Positions 1 to 7,382 are shown, counted from the stretch's first letter. The stretch: 15,646 nucleotides of DNA from Bacteroidales bacterium (GCA_029938185.1 JAOZVK010000071.1:1-15646); one strand, 5' to 3'. Program-made: numbers and translations. Notes: generated by a model from the sequence alone, not told the origin.

Positions 1-14
1 AATTAGCATGATAC

Positions 15-52
15 AAATTTATTGATTATTAACACCCCAGTCGAAGACCTTA
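15..52 (-). repeat. Dispersed 107-bp repeat, hairpin end only (mobA 3' end)
   Basis: On the minus strand the TAA stop of the mobA-like gene (50-52) is the start of TAAGGTCTTCGACTGG, the hairpin end of the dispersed repeat, here with a G-T pair in the stem. Beyond the hairpin the match to other copies is weak, and the window ends before a full 107-bp copy could fit. Confidence 0.6.
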
Positions 53-652
53 TATAGGGCTTTCAAAACCATCAATAATTAAAACAGCTTTATTAAATTG
101 TGTTTTATTATTAATATTGTAAAATAAATATTCGTTATAGAAATCTAAACTTGAATTTATTTCTAATTCTTTATATTTTGTTTTATGAATAATTGAAGGA
201 GGTTTGTAGTTTTTATTAATTATTTCTTTTTCAAATATATTTAACACTTTTTTTTTGTAAATGCCTATCATAGGCTCAATAGTTTTTTCATGTTTAGCAA
301 TTACAATATCATAATCGTTTGAATTAATTAACATATAATCAATTAAGCCCTTATTTAAAAAAACAGAGTCACAGCTTACAATAATATTTATATCTGTATC
401 CGATTTTTTTAAAGCCGAATATAATCCACTAACTGGTCCTATGTTTTTATATTCATCATACACTATTTGAGCATCTAAAAAATCATAATCGTTTGAATTT
501 GCACTTATGATAATTTTATTTGTAAACAATTTCAATAAATCATAAATATATTCGATAACTCTTTTATTATTTAATTTTAATAAAGCTTTGTTCTGCCCCA
601 TTCTTGAGCTTTTACCACCTGCTAAAATTATACCTGTTATATTATTATTCAT
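50..652 (-). CDS. mobA: Molybdenum cofactor guanylyltransferase (MobA-like)
   Basis: 200 residues, the usual length for MobA. The family attaches GMP from GTP to molybdopterin to make the guanine dinucleotide cofactor in the cytoplasm. Visible motifs are the nucleotide-binding LAGGKSSRMGQNKA (residues 10-23), DEYKNIGPVSG with the GPxxG turn (66-76), and the metal-binding Asp in CDSVF (94-98), where family members usually have CDxPF, so the Pro is replaced by Val. FYNINN near residue 180 matches the conserved C-terminal FxNINT-type motif. The start is about 110 bases after the polA stop on the same strand, so it may be cotranscribed with polA; that gap is filled by a degenerate dispersed repeat. 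The last ten residues run up to a stop codon supplied by another copy of the repeat. No other molybdenum genes are in the window, so a related nucleotidyltransferase such as MocA cannot be fully excluded. Confidence 0.85.
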   Translation of the reverse strand: MNNNITGIILAGGKSSRMGQNKALLKLNNKRVIEYIYDLLKLFTNKIIISANSNDYDFLDAQIVYDEYKNIGPVSGLYSALKKSDTDINIIVSCDSVFLNKGLIDYMLINSNDYDIVIAKHEKTIEPMIGIYKKKVLNIFEKEIINKNYKPPSIIHKTKYKELEINSSLDFYNEYLFYNINNKTQFNKAVLIIDGFESPI

Positions 653-672
653 TCTTTTACAATGTGTAATAT

Positions 673-766
673 AAGTAATCTAACAATCGACTTTCATATT
701 TTATTAAACTACATATTAGAATATTAATAAAATGCGTAAGCAACATTAAATAGGTCGAAGACCTTA
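673..766 (-). repeat. Dispersed 107-bp repeat, degenerate copy between polA and mobA
   Basis: The hairpin end, GACCTATTTAATGTTGCTTA and following bases on the minus strand, is well kept, and its TAA is the polA stop codon (764-766). The distal part keeps the order of the other copies but is diverged and about 13 bp shorter. The copy fills nearly the whole polA-mobA gap. Confidence 0.75.
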
Positions 767-3529
767 ATGAGACTCCAACCAGTTGCTACCAACACCATGC
801 TCAATTGTTAGTTTTACTGTTAAATCAACAGCATTTTCCATTTCTTGTTTAACAATTTTTGTAATATCATCAAGTTCCGATTTTTTTACATCAAAAACTA
901 ACTCATCATGAACCTGTAAAATCATTTTACTTTTATACTTTGATTTTATTTTTGCATGAATACTAATCATAGCTTTTTTTATAATATCGGCAGCCGAACC
1001 TTGAATTGGAGCATTTATTGCGTTCCTTTCGGCATTACTTCTCAAAAGATGATTTCTTGAATTTATATCTCTAAGATACCTTTTTCTGCCTTCAATAGTA
1101 CTCACATAAGCTTTTTTTCGAGCCTCATCAATACATTTGTTCATATACTCTTTTACCTTTGAATATGATGCAAAGTAACCATCAATCAATTCTTTAGCTT
1201 CCGCTCTTTTTATATTAAGATTTTGTGCCAAACCAAATGAAGAAATACCATATATAATTCCAAAATTTGCCGATTTAGCTTTTGCTCGCATATCTCTGTC
1301 TACATCATTTATATCTACTTTAAATATTTTTGCAGCAGTTTCGGAATGTATATCTTTTTGTTCTCCAAAAGCTTCAATCATATTTTCGTCTTGGCTTAAA
1401 TGAGCCATCAATCGTAACTCAATTTGCGAATAATCGGCAGATAGTAATACATTGTCTTCAACCGATGGAACAAATGCTGTTCTAATTTTTCGTCCATCTT
1501 CTGTTCTAATTGGAATATTTTGTAAATTCGGATTATTTGAACTTAATCTACCAGTAGTAACAACAGCCTGATTAAAAGATGTATGTATTCTATCTGTTCT
1601 TTTATTTATTAGTTTTGGTAAACTATTTACATAAGTTGTCAGTAATTTCTTTAATGACCTGAAATTTAATATTTTTTCTATTATTACATGTTTGTTTTTC
1701 AGTTTAACGAGTTCGGCTTCACCAGTTGAGTATTGTTTGGTTTTAGTTTTTTTAGGATTATCTATTATTTTCATTCTATCAAACAATATTTCACCCAATT
1801 GTTTTGGCGATGAAATATTAAACTCAGTTTCAGCCAAAATGTGTATTTCGGTTTGAAGTTCTACAATTTTTTCTCGTAATTCTTCCGAATATTTATCTAA
1901 TTTGTTTTTATCTATTTTTACTCCTTGTTTTTCCATATCTGCCAAAACATAAATCAAAGGCATTTCCACTTCCATTGCAAGTTTATGTAGATTGTTATCA
2001 ATTAGTTCTTTCTCAATCAATGGTTTTAATTGCCAAGTAATATCAGCATCTTCGCATGCATAATCTTTAATTTTTTCAACACTAACTGTTCTCATAGTTC
2101 TTTGTTGCTTTCCTTTTTTACCGATTAGTTCTTCAATAGATACAGGAGTGTATTGTAAATAGCTCTCTGATAACTTAGTAAGATTATGTCTACTATCTGG
2201 GTGTATAAGATAATGTGCAATCATTGTATCGAACAACTCGCCTTGCACATCTACATTATACCATTTTAGCATCAAAATATCATACTTTATATTTTGTCCT
2301 ATTTTTTTTATTTTGCTATTTTCAAAAACATCTTTAAATTCGCTAACAATCTGTAATGCCTCTGTTTGCACGCTTGGTATAGGAACATAATATGCTTCAT
2401 GGTTTTTAAACGAAAAAGATATTCCAACCAATTCCGATTCGTTTGGATTTATTCCTGTAGTTTCAGTATCAAAACAAAATTCAGTTGTTTTGTTTAATAA
2501 TTCTATCAAATCTAATCTTTTCTCACCACTATCAACATAATGATAATTATGTTCAATATCTTTGATTGTTGAAAAAGTACTTATCTGACTATCAGTATTT
2601 GTTTCGCTAAAATCGAATAGGGAATTTTTTACTGCCTCTGTTTCTTGTTTTGGTTCTGAAAACAATCTTCGTGCAAGAGCAACAAATTCAAGTTCATCAA
2701 AAATTCCTTTTAGCTTGTTTTGGTCAATATCCTTTATCTTACATTCATCTTCATTGTATTCAACAGGTACGTTAATATCAATTGTTACAAGTTGTTTTGA
2801 TATTTTAACTAAATCTTTACTTTTAGCAATATTTTCTTTTTGTTTTCCTTTAAGTTTTACTAAATTTCTATAAAGATTATCAATACTATTGAATCGGCTA
2901 ATTAGCTTAATTGCTGTTTTTTCGCCAACTCCTGGCACTCCTGGAATATTATCAACATTATCGCCCCATAGTGTCAGTATATCTATAAACTGTTCGGGGT
3001 TTTCAATTTTATATTTTTCCTTTACTTCTTTTAACCCAACAATTTCTGCACTATTTCCTCCCTTTTTAGGTTTATACATAAAAATATTCTCCGAAATTAA
3101 CTGAACATAATCTTTATCTGGAGTCATCATGTACACAGTAAAACCTTTTTTTTCGGCTTGTTTTGCCAAAGTTCCAATAACATCATCAGCCTCAAAGCCT
3201 TCCATTTCATAAATAGGAATATTAAACCCCTTTACAATTTCTTTTATATATGGTACCGCTTTTATAATATCTTCTGGAGTTGGCGACCTATTTGCTTTAT
3301 ATTGAGGATATATTTCTCTTCTAAAAGTTGGCGAAGGCAAATCAAAAGCAATTGCTATGTGTGTTGGTTTTTCTTTTTTTAAAATATCATCAAGAGTATT
3401 CGTGAAACCCAACATTGCAGAAGTATTCAAACCACTCGAATTAATTCTTGGGTTTTTTATAAAAGCATAATAAGCTCTGAATATTAGAGAATATGCATCT
3501 AATAAAAATAATTTCTTTTCATTTTTCAT
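764..3529 (-). CDS. polA: DNA polymerase I, three-domain form
   Basis: 921 residues, full length, used for Okazaki-fragment processing and gap repair. The 5' nuclease domain (about 1-290) keeps DAYSLIFRAYYAF, EADD (113-116), TPDKD (136-140) and the helix-hairpin-helix run GDNVDNIPGVPGVGEKTA (189-206). The proofreading domain looks active: D354 and E356 in FDTET, D417 in KYD, and Y490/D494, matching the Klenow DEDD-Y residues almost number for number. The polymerase domain has TGRLSS (659-664), motif A with D699 (SADYSQIELR), the O-helix R748, K752, F756, Y760, and motif C HDE (874-876). The start ATG follows a 16-unit octamer array by about 17 bases. The stop codon is embedded in a dispersed hairpin repeat. 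No unusual change was seen in catalytic residues. Confidence 0.98.
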   Translation of the reverse strand: MKNEKKLFLLDAYSLIFRAYYAFIKNPRINSSGLNTSAMLGFTNTLDDILKKEKPTHIAIAFDLPSPTFRREIYPQYKANRSPTPEDIIKAVPYIKEIVKGFNIPIYEMEGFEADDVIGTLAKQAEKKGFTVYMMTPDKDYVQLISENIFMYKPKKGGNSAEIVGLKEVKEKYKIENPEQFIDILTLWGDNVDNIPGVPGVGEKTAIKLISRFNSIDNLYRNLVKLKGKQKENIAKSKDLVKISKQLVTIDINVPVEYNEDECKIKDIDQNKLKGIFDELEFVALARRLFSEPKQETEAVKNSLFDFSETNTDSQISTFSTIKDIEHNYHYVDSGEKRLDLIELLNKTTEFCFDTETTGINPNESELVGISFSFKNHEAYYVPIPSVQTEALQIVSEFKDVFENSKIKKIGQNIKYDILMLKWYNVDVQGELFDTMIAHYLIHPDSRHNLTKLSESYLQYTPVSIEELIGKKGKQQRTMRTVSVEKIKDYACEDADITWQLKPLIEKELIDNNLHKLAMEVEMPLIYVLADMEKQGVKIDKNKLDKYSEELREKIVELQTEIHILAETEFNISSPKQLGEILFDRMKIIDNPKKTKTKQYSTGEAELVKLKNKHVIIEKILNFRSLKKLLTTYVNSLPKLINKRTDRIHTSFNQAVVTTGRLSSNNPNLQNIPIRTEDGRKIRTAFVPSVEDNVLLSADYSQIELRLMAHLSQDENMIEAFGEQKDIHSETAAKIFKVDINDVDRDMRAKAKSANFGIIYGISSFGLAQNLNIKRAEAKELIDGYFASYSKVKEYMNKCIDEARKKAYVSTIEGRKRYLRDINSRNHLLRSNAERNAINAPIQGSAADIIKKAMISIHAKIKSKYKSKMILQVHDELVFDVKKSELDDITKIVKQEMENAVDLTVKLTIEHGVGSNWLESH

Positions 3530-3546
3530 GTTTAATTATATTTTTA

Positions 3547-3674
3547 ATGGTACAATGGTTCAATGGTTCAATGGTACAATGGTACAATGGTACAATGGTT
3601 CAATGGTACAATGGTACAATGATTCAATGGTACAATGATTCAATGGTACAATGATTCAATGGTACAATGGTACA
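3547..3674 (-). repeat. 8-bp tandem repeat array upstream of polA (16 units)
   Basis: Sixteen contiguous octamers; on the plus strand each is ATGGTACA, ATGGTTCA or ATGATTCA. Read in the sense of polA they are ATTGTACC/ATTGAACC/ATTGAATC units ending about 17 bases before the polA start codon. A related array (ATTGTATA, ATTGAACC and similar) lies just upstream of rmlB in the same sense orientation. Confidence 0.95.
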
Positions 3675-3685
3675 ATATTTTGATT

Positions 3686-3792
3686 AATAAGTATTCTTAC
3701 AAAAGTTCTTCGATATTTGGTTTTGTACAATTAACTACATAATAGTAATTTACAAAAATGCGTAAGCCATATTAAACAGGTCGAAGACCTTA
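3686..3792 (-). repeat. Dispersed 107-bp repeat, full copy A (queD 3' end)
   Basis: Full-length copy, 107 bp, running from the queD stop TAA (3790-3792) through the hairpin TAAGGTCTTCGACCT to an end reading AATAAG on the plus strand at 3686. It aligns without length change to the copies at 5345-5451, 10327-10433 and 12437-12543. Confidence 0.9.
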
Positions 3793-4236
3793 GTTATCAG
3801 AAGCAAACCACTCTGCATATGAATTTGCAGTTTCATGAAGTTTAATACTGAAAAGTTCAACATTTTTCTGTAAATGTTTTTTTAGTATTTTTGCAAAATA
3901 AATAACAAGATTTTCACATGTTGGCTGATAATCAACAAAATGAATTCTAATAAACATTTCTTCGCTTGATTTTGATAAACTAAGTTTCGATTTTGAATTA
4001 AGTATAATTGAATGGTCAAATTTATTAACAATCAATTTATTAACTATTTTTTTTAAATCGCCAAAATCCATTACCATTCCCAGTTTGGGGTTTTCTATAT
4101 CGTTTATTGGTTCACCAATTAAAGTTACAAAAAGTTTGTACGAATGTCCATGTATGTTTTTGCATAATCCATCGTACTGATATAGGGCATGAGATGTTTC
4201 AAACGAAAATTCTTTTGTAATTCTTATTTTTGTCAT
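3790..4236 (-). CDS. queD: 6-carboxytetrahydropterin synthase (QueD/PTPS family)
   Basis: 148 residues. The family converts 7,8-dihydroneopterin triphosphate to 6-carboxytetrahydropterin, the second step to preQ0 and queuosine. Zinc ligands H16, H29 and H31 are visible, with the catalytic Cys C25 in the CX3HGH motif (CKNIHGH, 25-31). FDHSIIL carries the Asp-His pair, PTCENL matches the PTxEN motif, and LHET near residue 135 gives the conserved Glu. The Cys four residues before HGH favours QueD over a eukaryote-like 6-pyruvoyl-tetrahydropterin synthase. It stands alone among the window's genes, with hairpin repeats at both ends in opposite orientation: one supplies its stop codon, the other lies about 16 bases upstream of its start. 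Confidence 0.9.
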   Translation of the reverse strand: MTKIRITKEFSFETSHALYQYDGLCKNIHGHSYKLFVTLIGEPINDIENPKLGMVMDFGDLKKIVNKLIVNKFDHSIILNSKSKLSLSKSSEEMFIRIHFVDYQPTCENLVIYFAKILKKHLQKNVELFSIKLHETANSYAEWFASDN

Positions 4237-4251
4237 TCTTAATTTTTATGT

Positions 4252-4275
4252 TAAGGTCTTCGACCTATTTAATTC
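4252..4275 (+). repeat. Dispersed repeat, hairpin end only, plus orientation
   Basis: TAAGGTCTTCGACCT followed by ATTTAAT, a perfect hairpin end. It lies upstream of queD on the opposite strand. No plus-strand coding region ends here, so unlike most copies it does not overlap a stop codon. The remainder of the 107-bp unit is not recognisable downstream. Confidence 0.75.
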
Positions 4276-4444
4276 ATAATTCGTAATTATTTATTATCTG
4301 ATAGTCATCAATTTGTTTTTTTTATGTATCAAAATTAATACCCAACAAATATATTTTGCGTTTGTCTCCTTAATATTTTTGTGCATATTTTTTTTCTTTA
4401 ATTTGCTCAATGGCTTTTTTGGAACTTTGATATATTTTAAACTC

Positions 4445-4605
4445 AGGCTACCCGTCAGAAGTTGGACAGTCTTGTTTTTCTAGTAGTTTTAATCATAAAA
4501 TTAAAGTAAAGATTAGCAAAACTTTGCGAAACTTTGCGTCAAACTTTGCGTCAAACTTTGTGTAACTTTGCGGTTAAAAAGCGGCTAACTTAAAACTGGT
4601 AGCCT
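4445..4605. mobile_element. 161-bp block with terminal inverted repeats inside the pseudogene
   Basis: The block begins AGGCTACC (4445-4452) and ends GGTAGCCT (4598-4605), a perfect 8-bp inverted repeat. A matching AAGTT/AACTT pair lies six bases further in on each side. It sits exactly between the two preserved pieces of the ATPase-nuclease gene and contains a minisatellite. It has no coding capacity and no clear target-site duplication, so it could be a small non-autonomous element or a filler from a deletion event. Confidence 0.4.
4518..4573. repeat. 11-12 bp minisatellite (AAACTTTGCGTC units)
   Basis: Five head-to-tail units of 10-12 bases, variants of AAACTTTGCGTC, two of them identical. 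They lie within the 161-bp block that interrupts the pseudogene. Confidence 0.85.
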
Positions 4606-5344
4606 AAAATATTTTTCAAGTTCTTCAATTGTCCAACCTACTATTTGCGAATATTTACGATTCATTGTAATATCAACAAGATTATTCAAATCTGAAAAAA
4701 TTGAAACCTGACTAAATTTTGAAACTCCTGTGATAAATAGAAATTTTATAAAAGAGTCTGAATCTTTGAATACAGAATAGAAATTTTTGAGTATTTTACG
4801 GTTTGCATCAGCTTGAAGAATATCGTCCATATAGTCAATAATAGGTTTGTTATATTCGTCTATTATTATGGCTACTTGTGCTTTTGGGGATAATTTAATT
4901 ATTATCTCTTCAAATTTTTTAGCATTTGAAGTCATTTCTAATTGCATGGAATAATCTTTAGCAATTTTATTTAATTGTAAACTAATCGCTTGCTCTAAAC
5001 CAAGTTTATAGTGGTCAATATTTGAAAATGAAATTTTAATAACTGGATAAGTTTTTTCCCAGTCCCACTTGTCATAAATCCACAAACCTTTGAAATATCT
5101 TTTGTTACCCAAGTATATTTCTTTTATTGTGTTCGCAAGTAATGACTTCCCAAACCTGCGAGGACGTGATAAGAAATAGTATTTTCCACTTGTTATTAAT
5201 TGATAAATATTTTCAGTTTTATCAACATAAATACAATTATCTTTTATAACCTCAGAAAACTCTTGTCTTCCTAATGCAAGTTTTTGTTTCATAATTTTAT
5301 GTTTTATAATGCAAATATACAAAAAATATAAAACAAATTGACAA

Positions 5345-5451
5345 AATAAGTAGTTTTCAAAAAGTTTTTCGGTACTTGTTTTTACACAACTATCAGTATA
5401 GCAATTGGTTGTATAAACAAGTAAGCCGTATTAAATAGGTCAAAGACTTAA
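5345..5451 (-). repeat. Dispersed 107-bp repeat, full copy C
   Basis: 107-bp copy with the AATAAG end at 5345 and a hairpin end in which the stem is weakened (AAGTC against GACCT). It lies between the start of the pseudogene and the terminator of the sulfur operon and does not overlap a stop codon. It is the most diverged of the four full-length copies. Confidence 0.75.
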
Positions 5452-5470
5452 TTTATCACTAAACAGTTAC

Positions 5471-5505
5471 AAAAAAAAGCTGTCCCCAATTAATGGACAG
5501 CTTTT
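5471..5505 (-). terminator. Rho-independent terminator of the sulfur operon
   Basis: A perfect 11-bp stem, AAAAGCTGTCC (5475-5485) against GGACAGCTTTT (5495-5505), with a 9-base loop. On the minus strand it is followed by an unbroken run of eight T, as expected for the end of the operon that terminates with the DsrE-family gene. On the plus strand it has only the four T of the stem. Confidence 0.9.
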
Positions 5506-5602
5506 AAAACGATTAAGTATTCTAACTTTTTTCTTGCATTTAACTAAGTTAATAAGGTTTAATGCTGATTAAACAATTCAGAACAAACTAAAACCTTAGT
5601 TT

Positions 5603-5741
5603 ACTGAAAAGTCGGAAAAACTTTTTTAATTAACATAAATGCTCTGATTTACAAGATATTACCAAAACACCTTGTGTTTTTATTATTATCTATAAATCAG
5701 GCTGTTAAAAAACAAACACATACTTTTCCCGACTTTTCAGT
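5603..5741. repeat. 139-bp nested imperfect palindrome downstream of the DsrE gene
   Basis: Three separate inverted pairs share the same centre at 5672: the outer arms begin ACTGAAAAGTCGG (5603-5615) and its complement at 5729-5741 (allowing one extra G just inside), the middle pair is CTGATTTA/TAAATCAG (5644-5651, 5693-5700), and the centre is AAAACAC-CTT-GTGTTTT (5664-5680). The regions between these pairs are diverged. It begins four bases after the DsrE stop codon and precedes the terminator. Confidence 0.75.
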
Positions 5742-5744
5742 AGT

Positions 5745-6248
5745 TTAAGTAAATATTATTTGTGTTTGAAGACCATCGCACATTTCATAGAAATCACCAA
5801 TTGTAATAATTGAATCAACTTCATCAGACAAATCTTCTTTTTTAAGTTTAAACATATCAACAGCAAGTTTACAAGCAAATATTTCGCCACCACCTGCAGT
5901 AATCATTTCAAGAAATTCATCAACAGGAGGCATATCAAGCTCGTCCATTTGTTTAAGCATCATTGACGAAACAGCACTTTCAACTCCTGGAACTCCTCCA
6001 AGCCATGTTGGAAAAGGCATTCCTCCTGGCATTCTCATTGCAGGATTACCAACAGTTGAAGTATGTAGTTTATTCATACGTTTTTTTGTAATTGCATCAA
6101 GTCCAAAAAAAGTAAAGAAAAGTTTTGTTTCAATACCTTCCATAACAGCACCATTAGCCATAACAAGTGATGCATAAACATCTTCTATACTACCCTTAGC
6201 ACATATTAGTGCAACTTTTTTTATAGGAAATTTTTTTTCTTCGCTCAT
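5745..6248 (-). CDS. DsrE/DsrF/DrsH-like family protein
   Basis: 167 residues, a cytoplasmic protein of the DsrE-like fold (DrsE_2 type), a family acting in sulfur trafficking through protein-bound persulfide. The N-terminus KKVALICAKG is the first strand with C16, followed by a helix SIEDVYASLVMANGAVMEG typical of the fold. C126 in EIFACKLAVDMF is at the position of the family's conserved persulfide-carrying Cys; C157 (YEMCDG) is a third Cys. A Gly/Pro/Met-rich insert (about 67-88) is also usual in this subfamily. It is the last gene of the minus-strand cluster, 25 bases after the DsrC/TusE gene, and is followed by a long palindrome and a strong terminator. The direct partner is inferred to be the neighbouring DsrC/TusE protein. 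Confidence 0.85.
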   Translation of the reverse strand: MSEEKKFPIKKVALICAKGSIEDVYASLVMANGAVMEGIETKLFFTFFGLDAITKKRMNKLHTSTVGNPAMRMPGGMPFPTWLGGVPGVESAVSSMMLKQMDELDMPPVDEFLEMITAGGGEIFACKLAVDMFKLKKEDLSDEVDSIITIGDFYEMCDGLQTQIIFT

Positions 6249-6273
6249 TGTTAAAAATATTTATTGTTAAAAG

Positions 6274-6585
6274 TTAAATACAACTTGCTGGTTTTGGAAT
6301 TCCTGCCAATAAAGTTGCTTTTTTTAATGGTGCACCTGGAAATAATTTGTAAAATTCTTTAATACTTGCAATACCCGATTTTCCAATTGATCTGATAGTT
6401 AAACTTCCACCAGTGTTATATTTATCTCTGATAAATTCAAGTACTTTATAATGTGTTTCGGTTAATTCTAAATTAACTTCTTTTGCCATATCGGCAGCAA
6501 CTTCTCTTGACCATTGACTTGCATCAGTAAAGTAACCATCTTCAGAAACATTAACAGTTTTTCCAGCATATTCTTTTGTAGCCAT
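6274..6585 (-). CDS. tusE: DsrC/TusE family sulfur carrier protein
   Basis: 103 residues. Family members take persulfide sulfur on a penultimate Cys and pass it on, either in tRNA 2-thiolation (TusE) or dissimilatory sulfur metabolism (DsrC). Seen here: DGYFTDASQWSREVA (17-31), ELTETHYKVLEFIRDKY (40-56) and the hallmark C-terminal arm LAGIPKPASCI with C102. The second Cys of true DsrC, eleven residues earlier, is Thr (T91), so it should not form the intramolecular disulfide and is closer to TusE or DsrC-like single-Cys proteins. The C-terminal arm is otherwise intact. It lies between DUF1641 and the DsrE gene; the context with a sulfide-oxidoreductase-like protein suggests a role in sulfur oxidation or sulfide handling rather than only tRNA modification (inference). 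Confidence 0.88.
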   Translation of the reverse strand: MATKEYAGKTVNVSEDGYFTDASQWSREVAADMAKEVNLELTETHYKVLEFIRDKYNTGGSLTIRSIGKSGIASIKEFYKLFPGAPLKKATLLAGIPKPASCI

Positions 6586-6631
6586 AATCTATAATTTTTA
6601 AAAGTTAATAATTTTTTGTTAAATATTTAAT

Positions 6632-6649
6632 TAGCATAAATTTATGCTA
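6632..6649. promoter_or_regulatory. 18-bp perfect palindrome upstream of tusE
   Basis: TAGCATAAATTTATGCTA is fully self-complementary and lies 46 bases upstream of the tusE start. It is in the gap that also holds a dispersed repeat copy. It could be an operator or an RNA hairpin; nothing in the sequence decides which. Confidence 0.4.
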
Positions 6650-6677
6650 TTATGTATTTCTGTTAATTATATACATC

Positions 6678-6713
6678 ATGCGTAAGCGTTATTAAATAGG
6701 GTCAAAGACCTTA
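6678..6713 (-). repeat. Dispersed repeat, hairpin half (DUF1641 3' end)
   Basis: Minus strand TAAGGTCTTTGACC, then CTATTTAATAACGCTTACGC. The TAA is the stop codon of the DUF1641 gene (6711-6713). The hairpin loop is TTT rather than TTC and the stem is kept. The distal half of the 107-bp unit is not recognisable. Confidence 0.8.
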
Positions 6714-7382
6714 TTTTTGAGAATTTTTAATTAATTGTTGCATAAATGTAATCATAAAACCCATTCCCTTTTTCATTTCGGGCGAACTCATTGCTCTAAA
6801 TGTTTTCCACATCGAATAACTTGGAGCCTTATCAAAGTCCATTTCTTTATATACAGAAATGGCTCCACCCATAGAATCCAGCATTTCGGGTTGTGTAACA
6901 CTTTTTACAAGTTCCAGCATTGTTACAACATTGGCTGATAATGCTTTTACATCATCAAGAGTAAAATGTGAAACAACCTTATCTGTTAAATTCATAAATT
7001 CTTTCAAAAAGTCTAAATATCCTTTTTGTTCATATTCAGCTAAAAGTGCAATTGAATCAAGTCCTACTTGGTTAACAATTGGAGTTAAATCTTTGAGTAA
7101 ATCATTAGCACTTTCGAGAGTTTCAAGCATTTGGTTAAACGTTCCAATATTCCTAACAAGCTTTATTGATAAAGCTCCTAGTGCTTCATAGTCAAGTTCG
7201 ATTCCTGCTTTGTCCAAAGCTGTAACTGATGTTGTAAAAACATCTTTACCTACGATAGATAAATCACTTACAAGGTCATCAACCTCTTGTCTTCTTAATC
7301 TTTGACTGTTAATTTCTTCAAGAACAAGATCAAGTTTACGATTTATTTCGTTTATTTGATTCTGAGTATTATCCTGTGACAT
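6711..7382 (-). CDS. DUF1641 domain protein
   Basis: 223 residues, no signal peptide and no clear membrane span. The N-terminus is a Gln/Asn-rich helical segment (INEINRKLDLVLEEINSQRLRRQEVDDLVSDL) that could form a coiled coil; the rest is predominantly helical, with the DUF1641-like stretch in the C-terminal third (about 140-200: DDVKALSANVVTMLELVKS and the following MWKTFRAMSSPEMKKGMGFM). The molecular role of DUF1641 is not established; such proteins are encoded beside FAD-dependent sulfide:quinone-oxidoreductase-like enzymes and other redox enzymes, as here, where the flavoprotein gene ends 60 bases upstream on the same strand. A partner or assembly role for that flavoprotein is an inference. 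The stop codon is part of a dispersed hairpin repeat. Confidence 0.8.
   Translation of the reverse strand: MSQDNTQNQINEINRKLDLVLEEINSQRLRRQEVDDLVSDLSIVGKDVFTTSVTALDKAGIELDYEALGALSIKLVRNIGTFNQMLETLESANDLLKDLTPIVNQVGLDSIALLAEYEQKGYLDFLKEFMNLTDKVVSHFTLDDVKALSANVVTMLELVKSVTQPEMLDSMGGAISVYKEMDFDKAPSYSMWKTFRAMSSPEMKKGMGFMITFMQQLIKNSQK

Larger units (their letters stand above)
4322..5292 (-). pseudogene. AAA-ATPase/PD-(D/E)XK family gene, interrupted and internally deleted
   Basis: The open part (from the ATG at 5292) encodes the N-terminal half of the AAA-ATPase-like family whose members end in a DUF1703-type PD-(D/E)XK nuclease domain: LALGRQEF and YVDKT motifs, Walker A RPRRFGKS, Walker B AIIIDEY, and GWTIEELEKYF, after which intact members run on for roughly 250 residues. 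Here only RLPVLS and a stop follow, encoded by a 161-bp block (4445-4605). Beyond the block the minus strand from 4444 resumes with the family's C-terminus: EFK of the nuclease ExK motif, SSKKAIEQIKEKKYAQKY, one in-frame TAA, then GDKRKIYLLGINFDT and a stop (4322-4324). A frame to 5322 exists, but MKQKLALGRQEF is the family-like start. The function of intact members is uncertain. Confidence 0.88.

Noticed and set aside
2889..3382. Plus-strand open frames within polA
   Set aside because: They lie wholly inside the strongly supported polA frame on the other strand and resemble no protein.
3547..3674. CRISPR array
   Set aside because: The repeats are contiguous 8-mers without unique spacers, and no cas gene is in the window.
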